Of a DNA stretch of 40,681 nt, positions 21,659-32,405 are shown in pieces. The notes beneath the pieces are model-generated. The model was not told the DNA's origin, did not search any database, and was given only the letters and a program-made list of their open reading frames with translations. The DNA comes from Chromera velia. Taxonomy: Eukaryota > Sar > Chromeraceae. Location of the stretch: assembly GCA_018398765.1 (NCBI GenBank), contig JAHBMJ010000358.1, positions 6,785 through 47,465 on the forward strand. The letters are read 5' to 3'. Position 1 is the stretch's first letter. Each line of letters begins with the position of its first letter. Made by a program: the position numbers and the translations under genes.

Positions 21659-22275
21659 GGTACGGCGAAAGATTCAAAGTGTATATACGTGTCAAGCTAA
21701 TGAGCCGAGTTCCCAACTGTCCTGCTTTGGAAAGAATGTTTGGGAGATTGTCCACTTCGAGGAAAGGATAGTTTAGTATCGTAATAACATGTGCATGTAG
21801 TTCAAGCCTTCGTGCTCTGGGAGAGTGTCCTGCGTCAGACCCGCGAGTCAATCTCAAGAGTCAAGACAACAACGGCAACAGTTGGGGGGGGGCGAAGGTC
21901 AGTCACTCTGCCAGACACGGCGTGCATGCTTTCGGCCGTGACCGAGCTAAACGCGATGGACAGGATTTTTTTTTTTTAATGCAAGCCCGCGCCCCGCGGC
22001 CCTAGCTGAGGCGATACTGCGGTCCTCAGGCAAACGGACCTTCAGTACACTGAGGAGACAAAGCTGACGTTCGCGTGCAAACGTCACACACGCATACACT
22101 CTGTGACAGTCTGACTTCAGCTTGTGAATCGGAAGGCTAATGTTTCTTGCAGCTTGAAGAAAAAAAAACCGTGTACTGCAGTTACAGGTACATCCAGCCG
22201 TGTTGAGCTTTTGATACGCAATTGACTGACCTGCATCTCACCAGGCTAGCATCCCAAGGCAAATTTGTAGAAAAG
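21659..22275. promoter_or_regulatory. Divergent intergenic region shared by the orphan and STAND genes
   Basis: The 617 bases separate the ATG of the minus-strand orphan (21658) from the first ATG of the STAND frame (22276). Two divergent promoters must lie here unless either gene has further 5' exons. A G-run (21884-21891), a T-run (21967-21979) and an A-run (22162-22169) are present. No TATA box or initiator can be assigned with confidence. The STAND frame stays open upstream to 22222 without another ATG. Confidence 0.5.
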
Positions 22276-25200
22276 ATGGAGGTTCCAGAGGGGCTGCGAC
22301 ATCTCTTTAATGAGATCTCGCTAGCGTGGCACGCCACCGCCCTCCGGGCTCTCGACATCGCAAAGAAGTACGCAGAGACGGGTAATGCGGGAAGCCGGCA
22401 GGGAACACGACTGGTTGTTTGCAACGCCGACGAGTTCCTTCTTGCCAACAGCGCCGAGCCCGACGATCATTTGCAGTCTGCCCCCGAGGGAGCAGGAGGG
22501 GAAGAGAAGGAAGAAAAGGGAAAGGGACAGAGGTTGACAAAGTATGGGGGTGTGGAGGAGGGGAATATCCGCAAATTCCCTAAAGATATCAAGACTGAGG
22601 AGGGAACGAAAACCCTCAATGAAAGAATGAACGACGACGGGGCGCTGATTATCGACGGCCTGAGTGGAGAGTTTCGGGCCTCGGGTTTCCGTCTCAAGTA
22701 CGGAGGGGACGCCTCCTCCATCGGGGGGGGTCTTGGGGCGGCTTCCTCTGAGGAGTGTGCGAAAAGGGCGCGCGCCTTCGTCCTTGCTGTCTCTCACGAT
22801 GGGGCTATCAAACTCTTTGCCGGGCAGGCCAAGCCCGTGCTTTGGAAGGGCGACACAGAGGTGCAGCCTCTGAAGCTTCGCCAGAGGTACCCCCCCAGCC
22901 TGAAAGTGGGAGGGGACAATTTTTTTGGCCGGTCGGGTCCTCTGGACGAGTTACTTGGGTGGGTCCGGGGGGGGGTGAGAGGTGGGGGTCCCTCAGGTTC
23001 AAAGAGAGAGGAGAGGGAAGGAGCTGAGGCGGAGTCCCCCCCTTTCATCCGAATTTCAGGAATTGGGGGAGTCGGAAAGAGCCAGCTGGCCGCCGAGATG
23101 CTCCACCGCTGCGACGTGCCCCGCACAAAGATATGGCTGGGAGCATCCTCTCGCGAGCATCTGCACGGAGAGGTGCAGGAAGTTTGCAATCTCTTCAGAT
23201 CAGCAGGGGTGCCAATGGATGGTTGTCGGGATCTATGTGAGTGGCTAGAGACAAACAGTCACTGGATTCTGGTGGTGGACAATCTAGAGGACCCAGAGTT
23301 GCTTTGGGAGTTCGTTCCAAGAAACCACACGTGCACAGTCGTCATCACCTCCCGTGATGACGCACGCACGATGCGCCCCCCTCCCCGAGAAGTAAAGCTG
23401 GATACCCTTCAGCTCCCCGACGCACAGACCCTCCTGCAAACTCTGGCAAGAGAACCGAATGACGCGAGTGGTTCCGAGAAGCTCGCCAGGGCCCTCGGAT
23501 GCCTTCCTCTGGGTCTTGTAATGGCCTCCTCTCTCGTGCTGGAGAAGCGGGGGACGCTGACATTCAGCGATCTGGCTGAGACTGTGTCCGCGGAGAGGGG
23601 GGAAGTTCGGGATTTTCTTCAGAAGAGGGGGGAGATCCAGAAGTGGACCGAATACCAATTGAGTGTGATCAGTCTTTGGCGGCAACAGCGGCAGTTCCTC
23701 TGTGAGGGGGGCCTGTCGAGGGCTGCCACTCTGATGGAGTGCCTCTCGTTTGCCGACCACCGACAGATCTCGATTGAGACATGCGAGACCGTGGGTTCAC
23801 TCTCGTTGTCCGCTCAGCTGTTTGTTGCAACTGCATTCTGCGTTCCGGATCGTGTCGTGAATTAAAGAGGAGTAAGATTTCTAGACGAAATTCGTTTTTT
23901 CTTCAGCAGTAGTGCAGATCTTTGCCCCTCTGCAGTGGCTACTCAATGGGTCTGGTTTTTCTCGTGATCGCTCATTGATAGATTCTCTCATTACGGCAAC
24001 TCTTATTGATGAAGGAAAAGCAAGTCGGCATTGCGTTAAACAGAGATCAAACGGTCATTTTGATGTCTGTGTGCAGGTGTACGAGACATGCAGAGAGAGA
24101 GACGGCGAGGAGGCAGGACAGGGATTCCACAAGTGTCTGTCTGAGCTTCTCAAGCAATCTCTTGTAACACAGCTCTCTCACGAAAGACCTAGCGAAAGAC
24201 ACAAAAACGAGTTCGTTGGGGGGGGGAGAGTATCGATTGAAGTGGAAGACGAGCCCCCCCCCCAAAGATGGAGAACGAAAGGTGGTTTACCATCCATGAG
24301 CTGACCCACCTTGCAGTCCGCACAGAGTTAGAATGGGGTCAAGCTTCTAGGGAGGGGGGTGAGGATGCAGAAGGTCATCTAGCCGGCTTACTACGGAAAC
24401 GAAGGATTTTCAATTTGATGGTGCACGCCATGATTGTGGGCAGACGCACACAGAAGACGGGGCGGTGGGAGAGGGAAGAACTGTTTTGCCGTTTCCCGAC
24501 CCCCAACGGACGACACACTCATCAACTTGAAATACTCAACCGGTGGTCGAAGAGTTGGGATGAGCCATGGGCATTCATAGAATCTCGAGAGGTTGAGATG
24601 CTCATGCTGTTATGCTTCTGGTTTGAGAGGCTGTTCTTTCAGGACCATTGGAGCTCGGCCATCAAACGGCCCTGGTTGGTGAGGGAGATTGAAACCAGGT
24701 GGCCTGAAGAAGAACATGACACAGAAGAGGAAGAGGGGGTGATCGTGAGAACACTTGTAGGGGAAGTGAAAGCCGTGCTGTTGGAGCTCGCTTATGAGCC
24801 CAAGGTAGATATGGCAAAAGTCGTTACGCTCCTTGCCCATCTGGTCAGAAGCATCCTATGGGGTCAGAACTGGTGGCAACAGAAGTTCTTCCACGAGGTG
24901 ATCTTGATTCGACTTATCAGTCCCTCCAAGTCCCTCCCCCTCCCTTTCCTGGTTCGAGTCGTGAAACCGTTGCTCCCCTTCATGAAAGAGCCCAAACTAG
25001 GCTTGCTCCTTGCGGATCATCACTTGCGCAATGAAAAGGGCACAGAGGCCTGGAATGCAGTTTGGACTATGTGGCAGGCCTACACAAGAGCAGGAATGCA
25101 CGAAGGCCCACACATGGCAAGCATAGGGAGTAGGTTGAACAGGATAGCAGACATGTTGGAGAAGAAGACAGCAACCGCTTGGTCGTCGCCCGAGATGGCA

Positions 25201-27592
25201 ATTCTCCTCTCGTCCCCTGCACTTGAGCTCAGAGAGTTCACAGGAATGGGGAGGATCAAGAGAGGTCTGCTTTTCTCTGACCTCGTGTGCAAGGCCATGA
25301 TCGAGTGGCGGCTTGATCGAAATGTCCGTGCCGCAGAGAGCCTCCAAATGGCTTCCTCCCTCCTTCCGACCGAGTGGGACTCCGACAGACTTGCTGCCGA
25401 ATTTGCCACCGATAGCGCTTCTGACTCCGCTTCTGAAAGTCTTCCGACCAACCCTCCCCTCCCCCCGATCCCCGACAATATCGCCGTTGACTCTTTGATC
25501 TCATTCTTTGAGCTCCGGAGTGAGATGTGGTGGCATCTGGGCACATGCAGGGCACTCAGAATTGCCGAGCGGTACATGCAAAGGGCAGCCGCAGTCAGCC
25601 TGGCGGCATTACATGAGTATACAGCCGCAGAGAAGCGATTTGAGGAAGACCGACGGTTTGCGCGGGTCCTCGAGGCACTCGAAGAGGGAGAGAAAGGTAA
25701 TCTGCAGAGCGCTCTTGAAACGCTCCAGCCCCTCCTGAAAGACTTTGAAATCGCCGTCCAAAAAATGAGCAGCAGCCCACCATGGTCAAAGTGGACGCTT
25801 CGATACTTCCTTTTTCTGCATTTGGCGCAAATGCGCCTGACAGGGGATAAACAGAGCACAGAAGTAATAGACGGTCTGAGTGAGTTCTTGACTGCAGAGC
25901 GGCTGAAACAGGGGATGGAGCATTACTTGAGAAATCGCGAAGATCCCGTAAAGCACGGATTCGAATTTCTGGACCATTATGTATGGGATGCTGTTTCGGA
26001 ACTTTTGGAGGAGATGGGTGAGGGAGGGCAGCGCTCTGCCGGGGACTTAGAACAGGCAATAGAATGCGTGGTGACGATTAAGATGCCCCGGCGCAAGCAG
26101 GACGGTGAGTGGTGGGCAGGGCTAGGAGGTCGGGCTTCATCTGAGGGCTCGGAGCCTCCTGTCGAGTGGCGGGTCCTGCACCCCCTCAATCGTGCACTCC
26201 TGCATTGGATGATAGAAACCTCCGTGGGCCTTCTGCGGAGACGGGGGGAGTCGGAAAGGCTTGCCAAAGTGCTCGCCCTTGCGCTGGAAAAGAAACCTGA
26301 GGAGGTGGGGGACGTGGATGCGGCGGTTGCAGAGCTGAGCAAGCTCCGCAGAGCCGCCTGGAAAGAGACAAAAGCAGCTCTCCAGCTGAGGAGCGGGGGC
26401 ACTTGCCGCCCTCTTTTGCGACAATATCACGAGACAGTGGAAGACGACAAGCTGAGGCAGGCACACAAAAACGGTACGTCCTGAGGCGGCAGAGCCAATT
26501 AAAGGGAAGCCTACTGAAGCAAAAGGACAGACAAAGACAGACAGAAAGCATGACGTGCGGAAGGAACACATAAAAGCAAACAGCATTCAGGCCAGGAGGC
26601 AGAAAGGTAGGGAGGGAGGAAAGGAAGGGAGAGGGGGAGAAACGAAGTATTGAAAGAAAATTATAGACAGAAAAGTGAGACGAATGGGGGAAGGAGGGGG
26701 GCATGAAAAGAAGCACGGGGAACGAAGAAACACAACAAACTGTCTTTTTTGTGCTTAAGATTTCCGGGATTCGGCCACATGTATAGCAAGATCCACCTGG
26801 CTTTTTCGACTCTTCCCCCTCTTTTTGACATTCTTTGCGCTTAATTCCCTCCGCCCCTCTTCCTCATCTTGTGTGTGGCATCATGCAGAGGGTTATCGAA
26901 TCCACAAGGAACTCCCGGACTCGGAAACCACAAAGTATCCCATTTTCTTCAAGGCGTTGTGTGAGGAACCACTCGAAATCAATTGCAGAAGAAGGGAGCC
27001 TAGCGAGAATCTGGGGATGTGGTTTGCCCAAGCACTGGATGGGTTTGGTCACTGGGAGTATAGCATCGCTACTCGCCTCGGATTGGTCGAACTTCAAGCT
27101 CCGTGGGCTGCCAGAGCAGAAACAAGCCCAGGTGACCAAGTCCCAGATGAGCCGGAAGGAAGCTCAGCTGTCTCCGTCATGTCTCATCCCCTTTCGAGGA
27201 AGAATGTGGGGAATGGGCCAGATACACCGGTTAATTCGGCATCTGAGACTCGGGTGGCAGCGAGGCAGAGTTGTGAGACAATGTTTGCTTCTCTTGGCCT
27301 ACATCCCCCCTCCCGACTGCATCAACGGACGCCGGTTCAGTTGGAGGAGATCCTCCCGTCCGGGAATCTCTTCGCGTCAGAAACTGACAAGAAAGAGGTT
27401 TTTGCAGCCTCGCAAGCGCTGCAGGTCGAGCTCTCTCAGACAGTCTCAACTGCTGAGATTCGATCTGGTGCAGCTGCGTTCCTGAGAACCTCGGGGGTTC
27501 GGGGGGACTTTGACGCTCCAAGTGTAGGAGAATTGTTGTCTGCTGTGATCTGTGTTTCACGCATGGGGAAGGAGGGGGGTGGGAGAGGGTAG
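22276..27592 (+). CDS. STAND (NB-ARC-like) NTPase with N-terminal diadenylate-cyclase-like domain
   Basis: Exons: 22276 to 23856 (GTGAAT) or 23790 (GTGGGT); 24077-26473; 26889-27592. All junctions are in phase, and acceptors are GTGCAG and ATGCAG. About 1,560 residues. Residues 1-190 resemble the DisA_N/DAC fold: a helix ALDIAKKYAETG, then QGTRLVVCN (about 41-49), NDDGALIIDGLSGEFRASG with Asp121-Gly122-Ala123, and VLAVSHDGAIKLF (about 169-181). The RHR motif that should precede the last strand is replaced by AASSEE-like sequence. A STAND ATPase follows: NFFGR, Walker A GIGGVGKS (262-269), Walker B WILVVDNLED (Asp335), TSRDDAR sensor and GCLPLGL (408-414). The remainder is long and helical, perhaps degenerate TPR-like. 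Such proteins usually oligomerise after ligand binding to start a defence or death response; that role is inferred here. A C-run at 24254-24263 breaks the frame. Confidence 0.75.
24254..24263 (+). other. C10 homopolymer at a frame break in the STAND gene
   Basis: Upstream, the frame beginning at 24077 codes for LSELLKQSLVTQL and EVEDEPPP; downstream, a different frame codes for ENERWFTIHELTHLAVRTEL, typical of the end of a STAND winged-helix region. The switch falls on a run of ten C. One base more, or two fewer, would keep a single frame. An intron is an alternative (GTAACA at 24162 to AAAG before 24268, both phase 0), but its acceptor is not TGCAG as in the other introns here. Confidence 0.6.
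26474..26888 (+). other. Last intron of the STAND gene
   Basis: Starts GTACGT and ends ATGCAG, in phase (G+AG). It holds purine-rich sequence (26500-26720) and a pyrimidine-rich tract before the acceptor. No other feature seen. Confidence 0.6.
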
Positions 27593-28213
27593 GGACTCGG
27601 CAGAAACTGATGATTGCATGTTTGCGTTCGTGCCACGTAAGGTAGGCTAGCACTTAAGAAAGCCTGCTACGCTTCTTTCGATTCAAAATTTTGAAGCTAG
27701 ATCTGCCTTTAAGTTTGCTGAAGCTTAAGTAGTCTACTTGGTTACCACTGGCAGCTTCAATAGCTACAGTTCAGTAGTTGCTAGTTGGTACATGTTGGTA
27801 CCTCACACTGGCAAATAATATGAAATTATGGAATCATAGCTTCAGAGATATCTTTGCTACCGTGTGACTGCTCATATATTTTAGTAGTGCATAAGTGAGA
27901 ACTTGAATTGACGTAATTTTATTATCATAATATCATTTTAACTTGTTAATCCGTCAATTCTAGTAAAACGACCAGAAAAACGACTCTTTATTAAACCTTT
28001 AACTAAACTTAATTCAGTTGTATAACTTAAACCAAAGATTTAATTGAATTTTCTACTAGTTTTAGTACTAGGTCTACTAAAAGTTATTTTATGTACCAGC
28101 ACTGCCCAGTAGGGTAATTTAAATATTATTATTATTATCAGATGCGTTGCATTGAACGGCTGCAATGTTTACAACTTTAACTTTATTAGGATCAGGCCTT
28201 TCTTTGGGTTCCT

Positions 28214-28247
<34 letters not shown>
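28214..28247. repeat. TCAA tetranucleotide microsatellite
   Basis: About eight tandem ATCA units ending in AATTAA. Confidence 0.95.
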
Positions 28248-28844
28248 TAATTTGACCTCAACCACCTATGAGCTCTCCATGTCTAAGATGATGTCTTCCC
28301 ACGACCTTGCTTTTTCTATTAGGAGAGGCTGATCGTCACTCCTTCTATCCGAGTGCTACCGCTGCCGCTGCCCCTCCCTCAACGCTCACTCTTCACACCT
28401 CTCCCCTGGTGCCCCGCAGGCACCCGCTGGCTACTCTGTGGTGCGCTGCTTGCATTTTTGCCTTTATGTATGTGCACACCTGGCCGCAATTTTAATTTCA
28501 TCATGTACAACTTTAGCACGAGCTTTAATAACGTGAGTTAAGTCTTAAACGAGTTTTTCAACTAAATTACTAGTATTACTTCTGCATTTTAGATACTGAA
28601 TTTACTAGTAGGCACTATAAAGATTCAATAAAAACAAACTTGATTATATAATTCATTAAATTTATTTAAAGATTTAACTGTATTTAAACTCAATTAAGTA
28701 TAAAATGCCATACAATCGCTGCAATAATGTTTATTTCTTCACTCTTTTTTTTTTTTGCATTGACTTAAAGTTTGTTCCTAGCGTCTGCACTCAATGATAC
28801 TCATTGAAGAGTCTCATTCATGTATGCATGCATTCATTCTGAGT

Positions 28845-29028
28845 TATTCATTCATTCATTCATTCATTCATTAATTCATTCATTCATTCATTCATTCCTT
28901 TAAGCATTCATGAAATTTCATTCATTTGTTAATTTGTTTTTCAAATTAAATTAATTTTAACATGCATAATTCATTAAATTATTCATTCATTCATTGAATT
29001 TCATTCATTTGTTTATTCATTCATTATG
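28845..29028. repeat. ATTC tetranucleotide microsatellite, interrupted
   Basis: ATTC units at 28845-28897 and again at 28978-29028, separated by AT-rich sequence with single units. Confidence 0.9.
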
Positions 29029-29082
29029 GATATAGATATGGATGTTATTGGATGACGATGGCGCTAGCAATGGCGCGTCATA

Positions 29083-29087
29083 GCATA
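29083..29087. repeat. Left 5-bp target-site duplication of the LTR element (GCATA)
   Basis: GCATA precedes the 5' LTR and recurs at 38269-38273 directly after the 3' LTR. Confidence 0.85.
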
Positions 29088-29668
29088 ATGTTCCAAAAGC
29101 ATGCTGGTCCTGTTTTTTGCTTGTCGATATGCACTTCTTCTGTCTTTTTCCGTTTGGTAAGGGGCGCATGCCGAGTAAATTGATTTTTAAAGCGCGTAAG
29201 TCCCCATCTGGATCCCTAAATGCTGTGCGCACCACCACTGGTTGGCTTGCCTCACACATGATATTCATCTTTCCATGCGCTTCTCTCTTTGACTGATCCC
29301 GGCTCGTCTCTCCTGTCAGTGATTGCACGTTGAGTGACGCACGCTGAGTCCCGATTGTTTACGCAAGTGATTGCTATCCTTAGAATTCTTTCACTTCTTG
29401 TTTTGGGCTTTCCGGGGTTCCCGCACGCAGGGACTCTGTCAAGCGTCTCCTCTCGCATCTATTTTGACTCACAAAATTTCTCATTATTCCATGTCGATCG
29501 ATTGATAGAATTGAACGTTTCTCCTCTCGGAGTGGCTCTTTGCTTGCCATTCTGTAACGACTTTCTCTGGAATAAGGAGTCCAACCTACGGATCGATTTC
29601 TTCGTGAGTCTTTATTTCTATCTTCGTGTGTAGCTAGACATTCGTTCTTATAGTCTAGCACACATCTC
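29088..29668 (+). repeat. 5' LTR (581 bp)
   Basis: Begins ATGTTCCA and ends ACATCTC. It is the same length as the 3' LTR and about 94% identical by hand count. It lies between GCATA and the primer-binding site. The exact end could shift by one base. Confidence 0.93.
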
Positions 29669-29669
29669 G

Positions 29670-29685
29670 TGGTGCCGGCTCCCGC
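29670..29685 (+). other. Putative primer-binding site
   Basis: TGGTGCCGGCTCCCGC begins one base after the 5' LTR. TGG complements the CCA end of a tRNA; the particular tRNA was not identified. Position and TGG start are the only evidence. Confidence 0.65.
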
Positions 29686-30644
29686 TTTCTTCCTCTGATT
29701 TTTTGAGAAAGCGTTCTTTTTTTTTCCGGGTCGAACGGCTTTTTTCTTATCCGTTTGCTTTCTTCTTAGCTTCTACAATGGAGCAAACTCCAGTAATTGA
29801 ACAATCTCTGTCCGGTCCAGGACCTCCCGCATCTGGCTCTAAGCTCGTTTCTGCTTTATCTCCTCCTGATACAGCAGATCACGCTCCGCCAGCGGTTGGA
29901 GTCGAGGAGCACATCGAAGTGTCTCCACCTGATGTCTCTGGTGCCTCTGGTTAGGCTGAGCAGGGTGATCCACCTCCTCTTGTGCCTCCGGTGTCCGACC
30001 TTCCACACCCGGTGGCTGAGGCGTCCTCAGGTGATGGTCCCCCTGCACCTCTTCCCGCTCCTCCATACCCCTACTTAGCTCTGCCGACGGGGCACCAGGC
30101 CGCCTACTACCCCATTGGAACTCCTGGTCTAGGTTTTCCTGGATTTGCTCCTTCACAGGTGACTCTTGTACCTCCTGCCTCAGGCTTCTTCCCTTCTGCA
30201 GGCCCGTACGTGACTCCTGTACCGCAGTCCGTACACCATTATTGGCCTCTCTGGCAGAACGTTCCGTCTCCCTCTCCTCCTGTGCCGCCTCTGCAGCAGC
30301 AGCCACCCTGGCAACCTTTTCCCGTTCCTTCCTCTGGTCACTCTGTTCAAGTTGTGACCCGCCGGAGTGAGTTGGCGAAAAAGGCGATTGACCAGTTGGC
30401 GATTTTTTCGGGCACCCCCCAGGAAGACATGGAACTGTGGAAAGAGAGCTTCCACGAGGTGGTAGATGAAGTCCGCTCGTTGGACGGTCCCCATGCACTC
30501 GGTCCCCAAGACCTATCTGGCGTCATCCGTCAGAAGGTCTCTTCAGGGGTGTGAGAGGTCCTCCGTTCTCGCACTGTGCAGGCCGACCAGATCTACGACC
30601 CTTCATGGCTGCTTGACACCCTCGACAGCCTCTATCTCGGTCCA

Positions 30645-30648
30645 TACG
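30645..30648. repeat. Left TACG target duplication of nested element
   Basis: TACG before the left inverted repeat matches TACG at 32406-32409. Counting one copy only keeps the flanking gag in frame. Confidence 0.8.
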
Positions 30649-30695
30649 AAGTCCCTATGCTCGAAAACCGACCTTTATGCTGAAGTCTGACCTTT
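30649..30695 (+). repeat. Left terminal inverted repeat (47 bp)
   Basis: Starts AAGTCCCTATGC and ends GTCTGACCTTT; pairs with 32359-32405. Confidence 0.9.
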
Positions 30696-30936
30696 GTATT
30701 TCATGTGCCTGCATATACTAAGCGGCCCGTGCAGTAGCACTGCAGCCGGTCATGGCGCGTGCAGCGCAGGATCCGCATGCACGCCGTGCGCCGGCCGCAG
30801 CGTGGTACGCTTAATTATGGCCTAGATTATGGCTGCTCGCATCAGAACCGATTATCCGGCTGTTCATGCCGGGGCTCTGCATGCTTTTTTCATTAATTGG
30901 CTGCGTGTGTAAGTCGTCAATGCATCAGATTCGCCT

Positions 30937-31440
30937 TGCTGAATGCTTATACGCTTTATCCTCTTGATCGTACTTACTTCGATCGTGTGTGTTGAAACTT
31001 CTGTTGTGCTTTGTCGGGGAGCGGGAACTACCTTTGTGACTCCTTCTTCCGGTGAGTCCGGTCATCTCGATCTGCAGATGTGCAGATTATGTGAAGTTGT
31101 TGCATTGCATCAAAAAAGGATGCCACTTGCTGAATATTGATGCGCTTTGTCCTCTACTTCTGGCATGTGTATACGCAGGATTTGGAACTCCTCTTATGCT
31201 TTGTCAGGCAGGTGGAGCTGCCTTTGTCTCTAAGCTCTTCCATTGAGTATATAGTCCCGTCTCTGCCTATTTGCAGAATGTGTGAAGTTGTTGCAGTGCG
31301 TCATGCGGCGTCAGGCTGGGCGTCAGGAAATGATGTGCCCTGGTGAATGCTCATGGACTTTCTTCCCTCCTTCTCACGTGTATGTATGCAGGATTTGGGA
31401 CTCCAGTTCTGCTTTGTCGGGGAGGTGGATCGAGTCCTTG
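30937..31440 (+). repeat. Three degenerate tandem repeats, about 190-210 bp each
   Basis: Copies start TGCTGAATGC (30937), TGCTGAATAT (31128) and TGGTGAATGC (31341). Shared blocks are a TTGTGCTTTGTCGGGG-like word, a TATGTGAAGTTGTTGCA word and, in copies 2 and 3, GTATACGCAG/GTATGCAG before GGATTTGGRACTCC. Translations of the shared part align as LCRGAG, LCQAGG and LCRGGG. Confidence 0.75.
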
Positions 31441-31795
31441 TAGAATCTTCTCTGGTGGGTTCTGGGTATTGTTTGGGAAAAGGGTTGAAAGCAACGCCTC
31501 AGACCCGTCAGGCAACCATGCAGTAGAAATATATCTTTCCTTCTTTATGGAACGCCTTAAAGTTTTCTCTTGCTTGCTTGCCAGCAGATTCTATTGTATT
31601 AGGGGGCTTGTCTTGATTTCTTCCCTCCCATCTCCTTTATGTTTTCTGCCCACGTCAGCAAACGACCCAGATTTCTCAGAGAGGGATTGGCCCGGACGTC
31701 TTGTTGTGGCTGACTTGTCCTACAAGAAGTTGGTGTCTGAGAATGTCATTCTTTGGGCGATGGTAGAGGAAGTGCAGAAACGACTCTTCAATTAG
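31391..31795 (+). pseudogene. Exon-like segment of unknown protein in the nested element
   Basis: After the acceptor-like GTATGCAG at 31383-31390 a frame stays open to TAG 31793-31795. It includes the third repeat copy (FGTPVLLCRGGG) and ends in a hydrophilic helical stretch (ADLSYKKLVSENVILWAMVE). A second acceptor-like CGTCAG lies just before ANDPDFSERDW. No family is recognised. It may be a captured host gene end or a remnant of an element protein. Confidence 0.3.
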
Positions 31796-32358
31796 AATCG
31801 GTCTGAATCATAAATAGAATAAAACGGTTTAAACATTGGCCTTTTCAAGGTTTTCTCTTGAAATAATATTTAAAAAATATTAAACTTTAGTTTTCGATCA
31901 TTGTTTTGATAGTATTAAAATTTAAAACTCATTCTCAGTAAACTATTTTTAAAAGAATTTTCCAGAGAATTAATTTTATTCTGGTCTGACATTTGTAGTG
32001 AAAACTTTAAAATGTATAGATTATCTAGATAGATTATAGTTTTTTTTTTTTAACTTTTTGCCGCGCATTCATGCGCACACATATACTTAATCGAATAATA
32101 GTCAAATTTCAAAACTTTTTTAGCTATAACAGTATCATTAAATAGATTTAGATTTAAAAAACATTCACGCGCAGCAGCTGGCAGTCACTGTTGATCAATC
32201 ATCTTTAATTAGCTAGCACTAGAATTACTTTTAGGAACTTGAATCTAAATTTATAAACATTTGTTATCAGCTTATTTATCATTGATAAACTAAAAAAAAA
32301 AATAATTTAATTAACTTATATTTTATGTCAAGAAAACGTAGAATAATACTATTAATAT

Positions 32359-32405
32359 AAAGGTCAGACTTCAGCATAGAGGTCCGTTTTCAAGCATAGG
32401 GACTT
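32359..32405 (-). repeat. Right terminal inverted repeat (47 bp)
   Basis: Reverse complement starts AAGTCCCTATGC. Mismatches to the left copy are few and mostly transitions. Confidence 0.9.

Larger units (their letters stand above)
27593..29082. other. AT-rich intergenic region before the retrotransposon
   Basis: No gene seen. Mostly AT-rich, with frequent ACTAGT/TTAATT words and two microsatellites. A GC-richer island (28290-28470) has no supported open frame. The LTR retrotransposon is inserted at its right end. Confidence 0.6.
30649..32405. mobile_element. Nested DNA transposon-like element with 47-bp terminal inverted repeats
   Basis: The left end 30649-30695 starts AAGTCCCTATGC; the right end 32359-32405 is its reverse complement with three mismatches by eye. 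TACG flanks both sides. The 1,757 bp interrupt gag so cleanly that the flanking gag frame is continuous without them. The left half holds about 0.5 kb of roughly 200-bp tandem repeats and an exon-like segment, and the right half (31800-32358) is AT-rich. No transposase is recognised, so it is probably non-autonomous. A 4-bp duplication fits few superfamilies (for example Sola or Ginger-like); none is assigned. Confidence 0.85.

Noticed and set aside
26835-27485. Basic Arg/Ser-rich frame overlapping the last STAND exon
   Set aside because: The other frame joins in phase with the strong GTACGT donor at 26474 and has normal composition.
28307-28541. Short frames in a GC-richer island
   Set aside because: Too short, two frames compete, no recognisable features.
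29017-29661. Open frames on both strands in the LTRs (repeated at 37659-38261)
   Set aside because: Both LTR copies carry them with non-conservative changes; no domain; expected by chance in LTR sequence.
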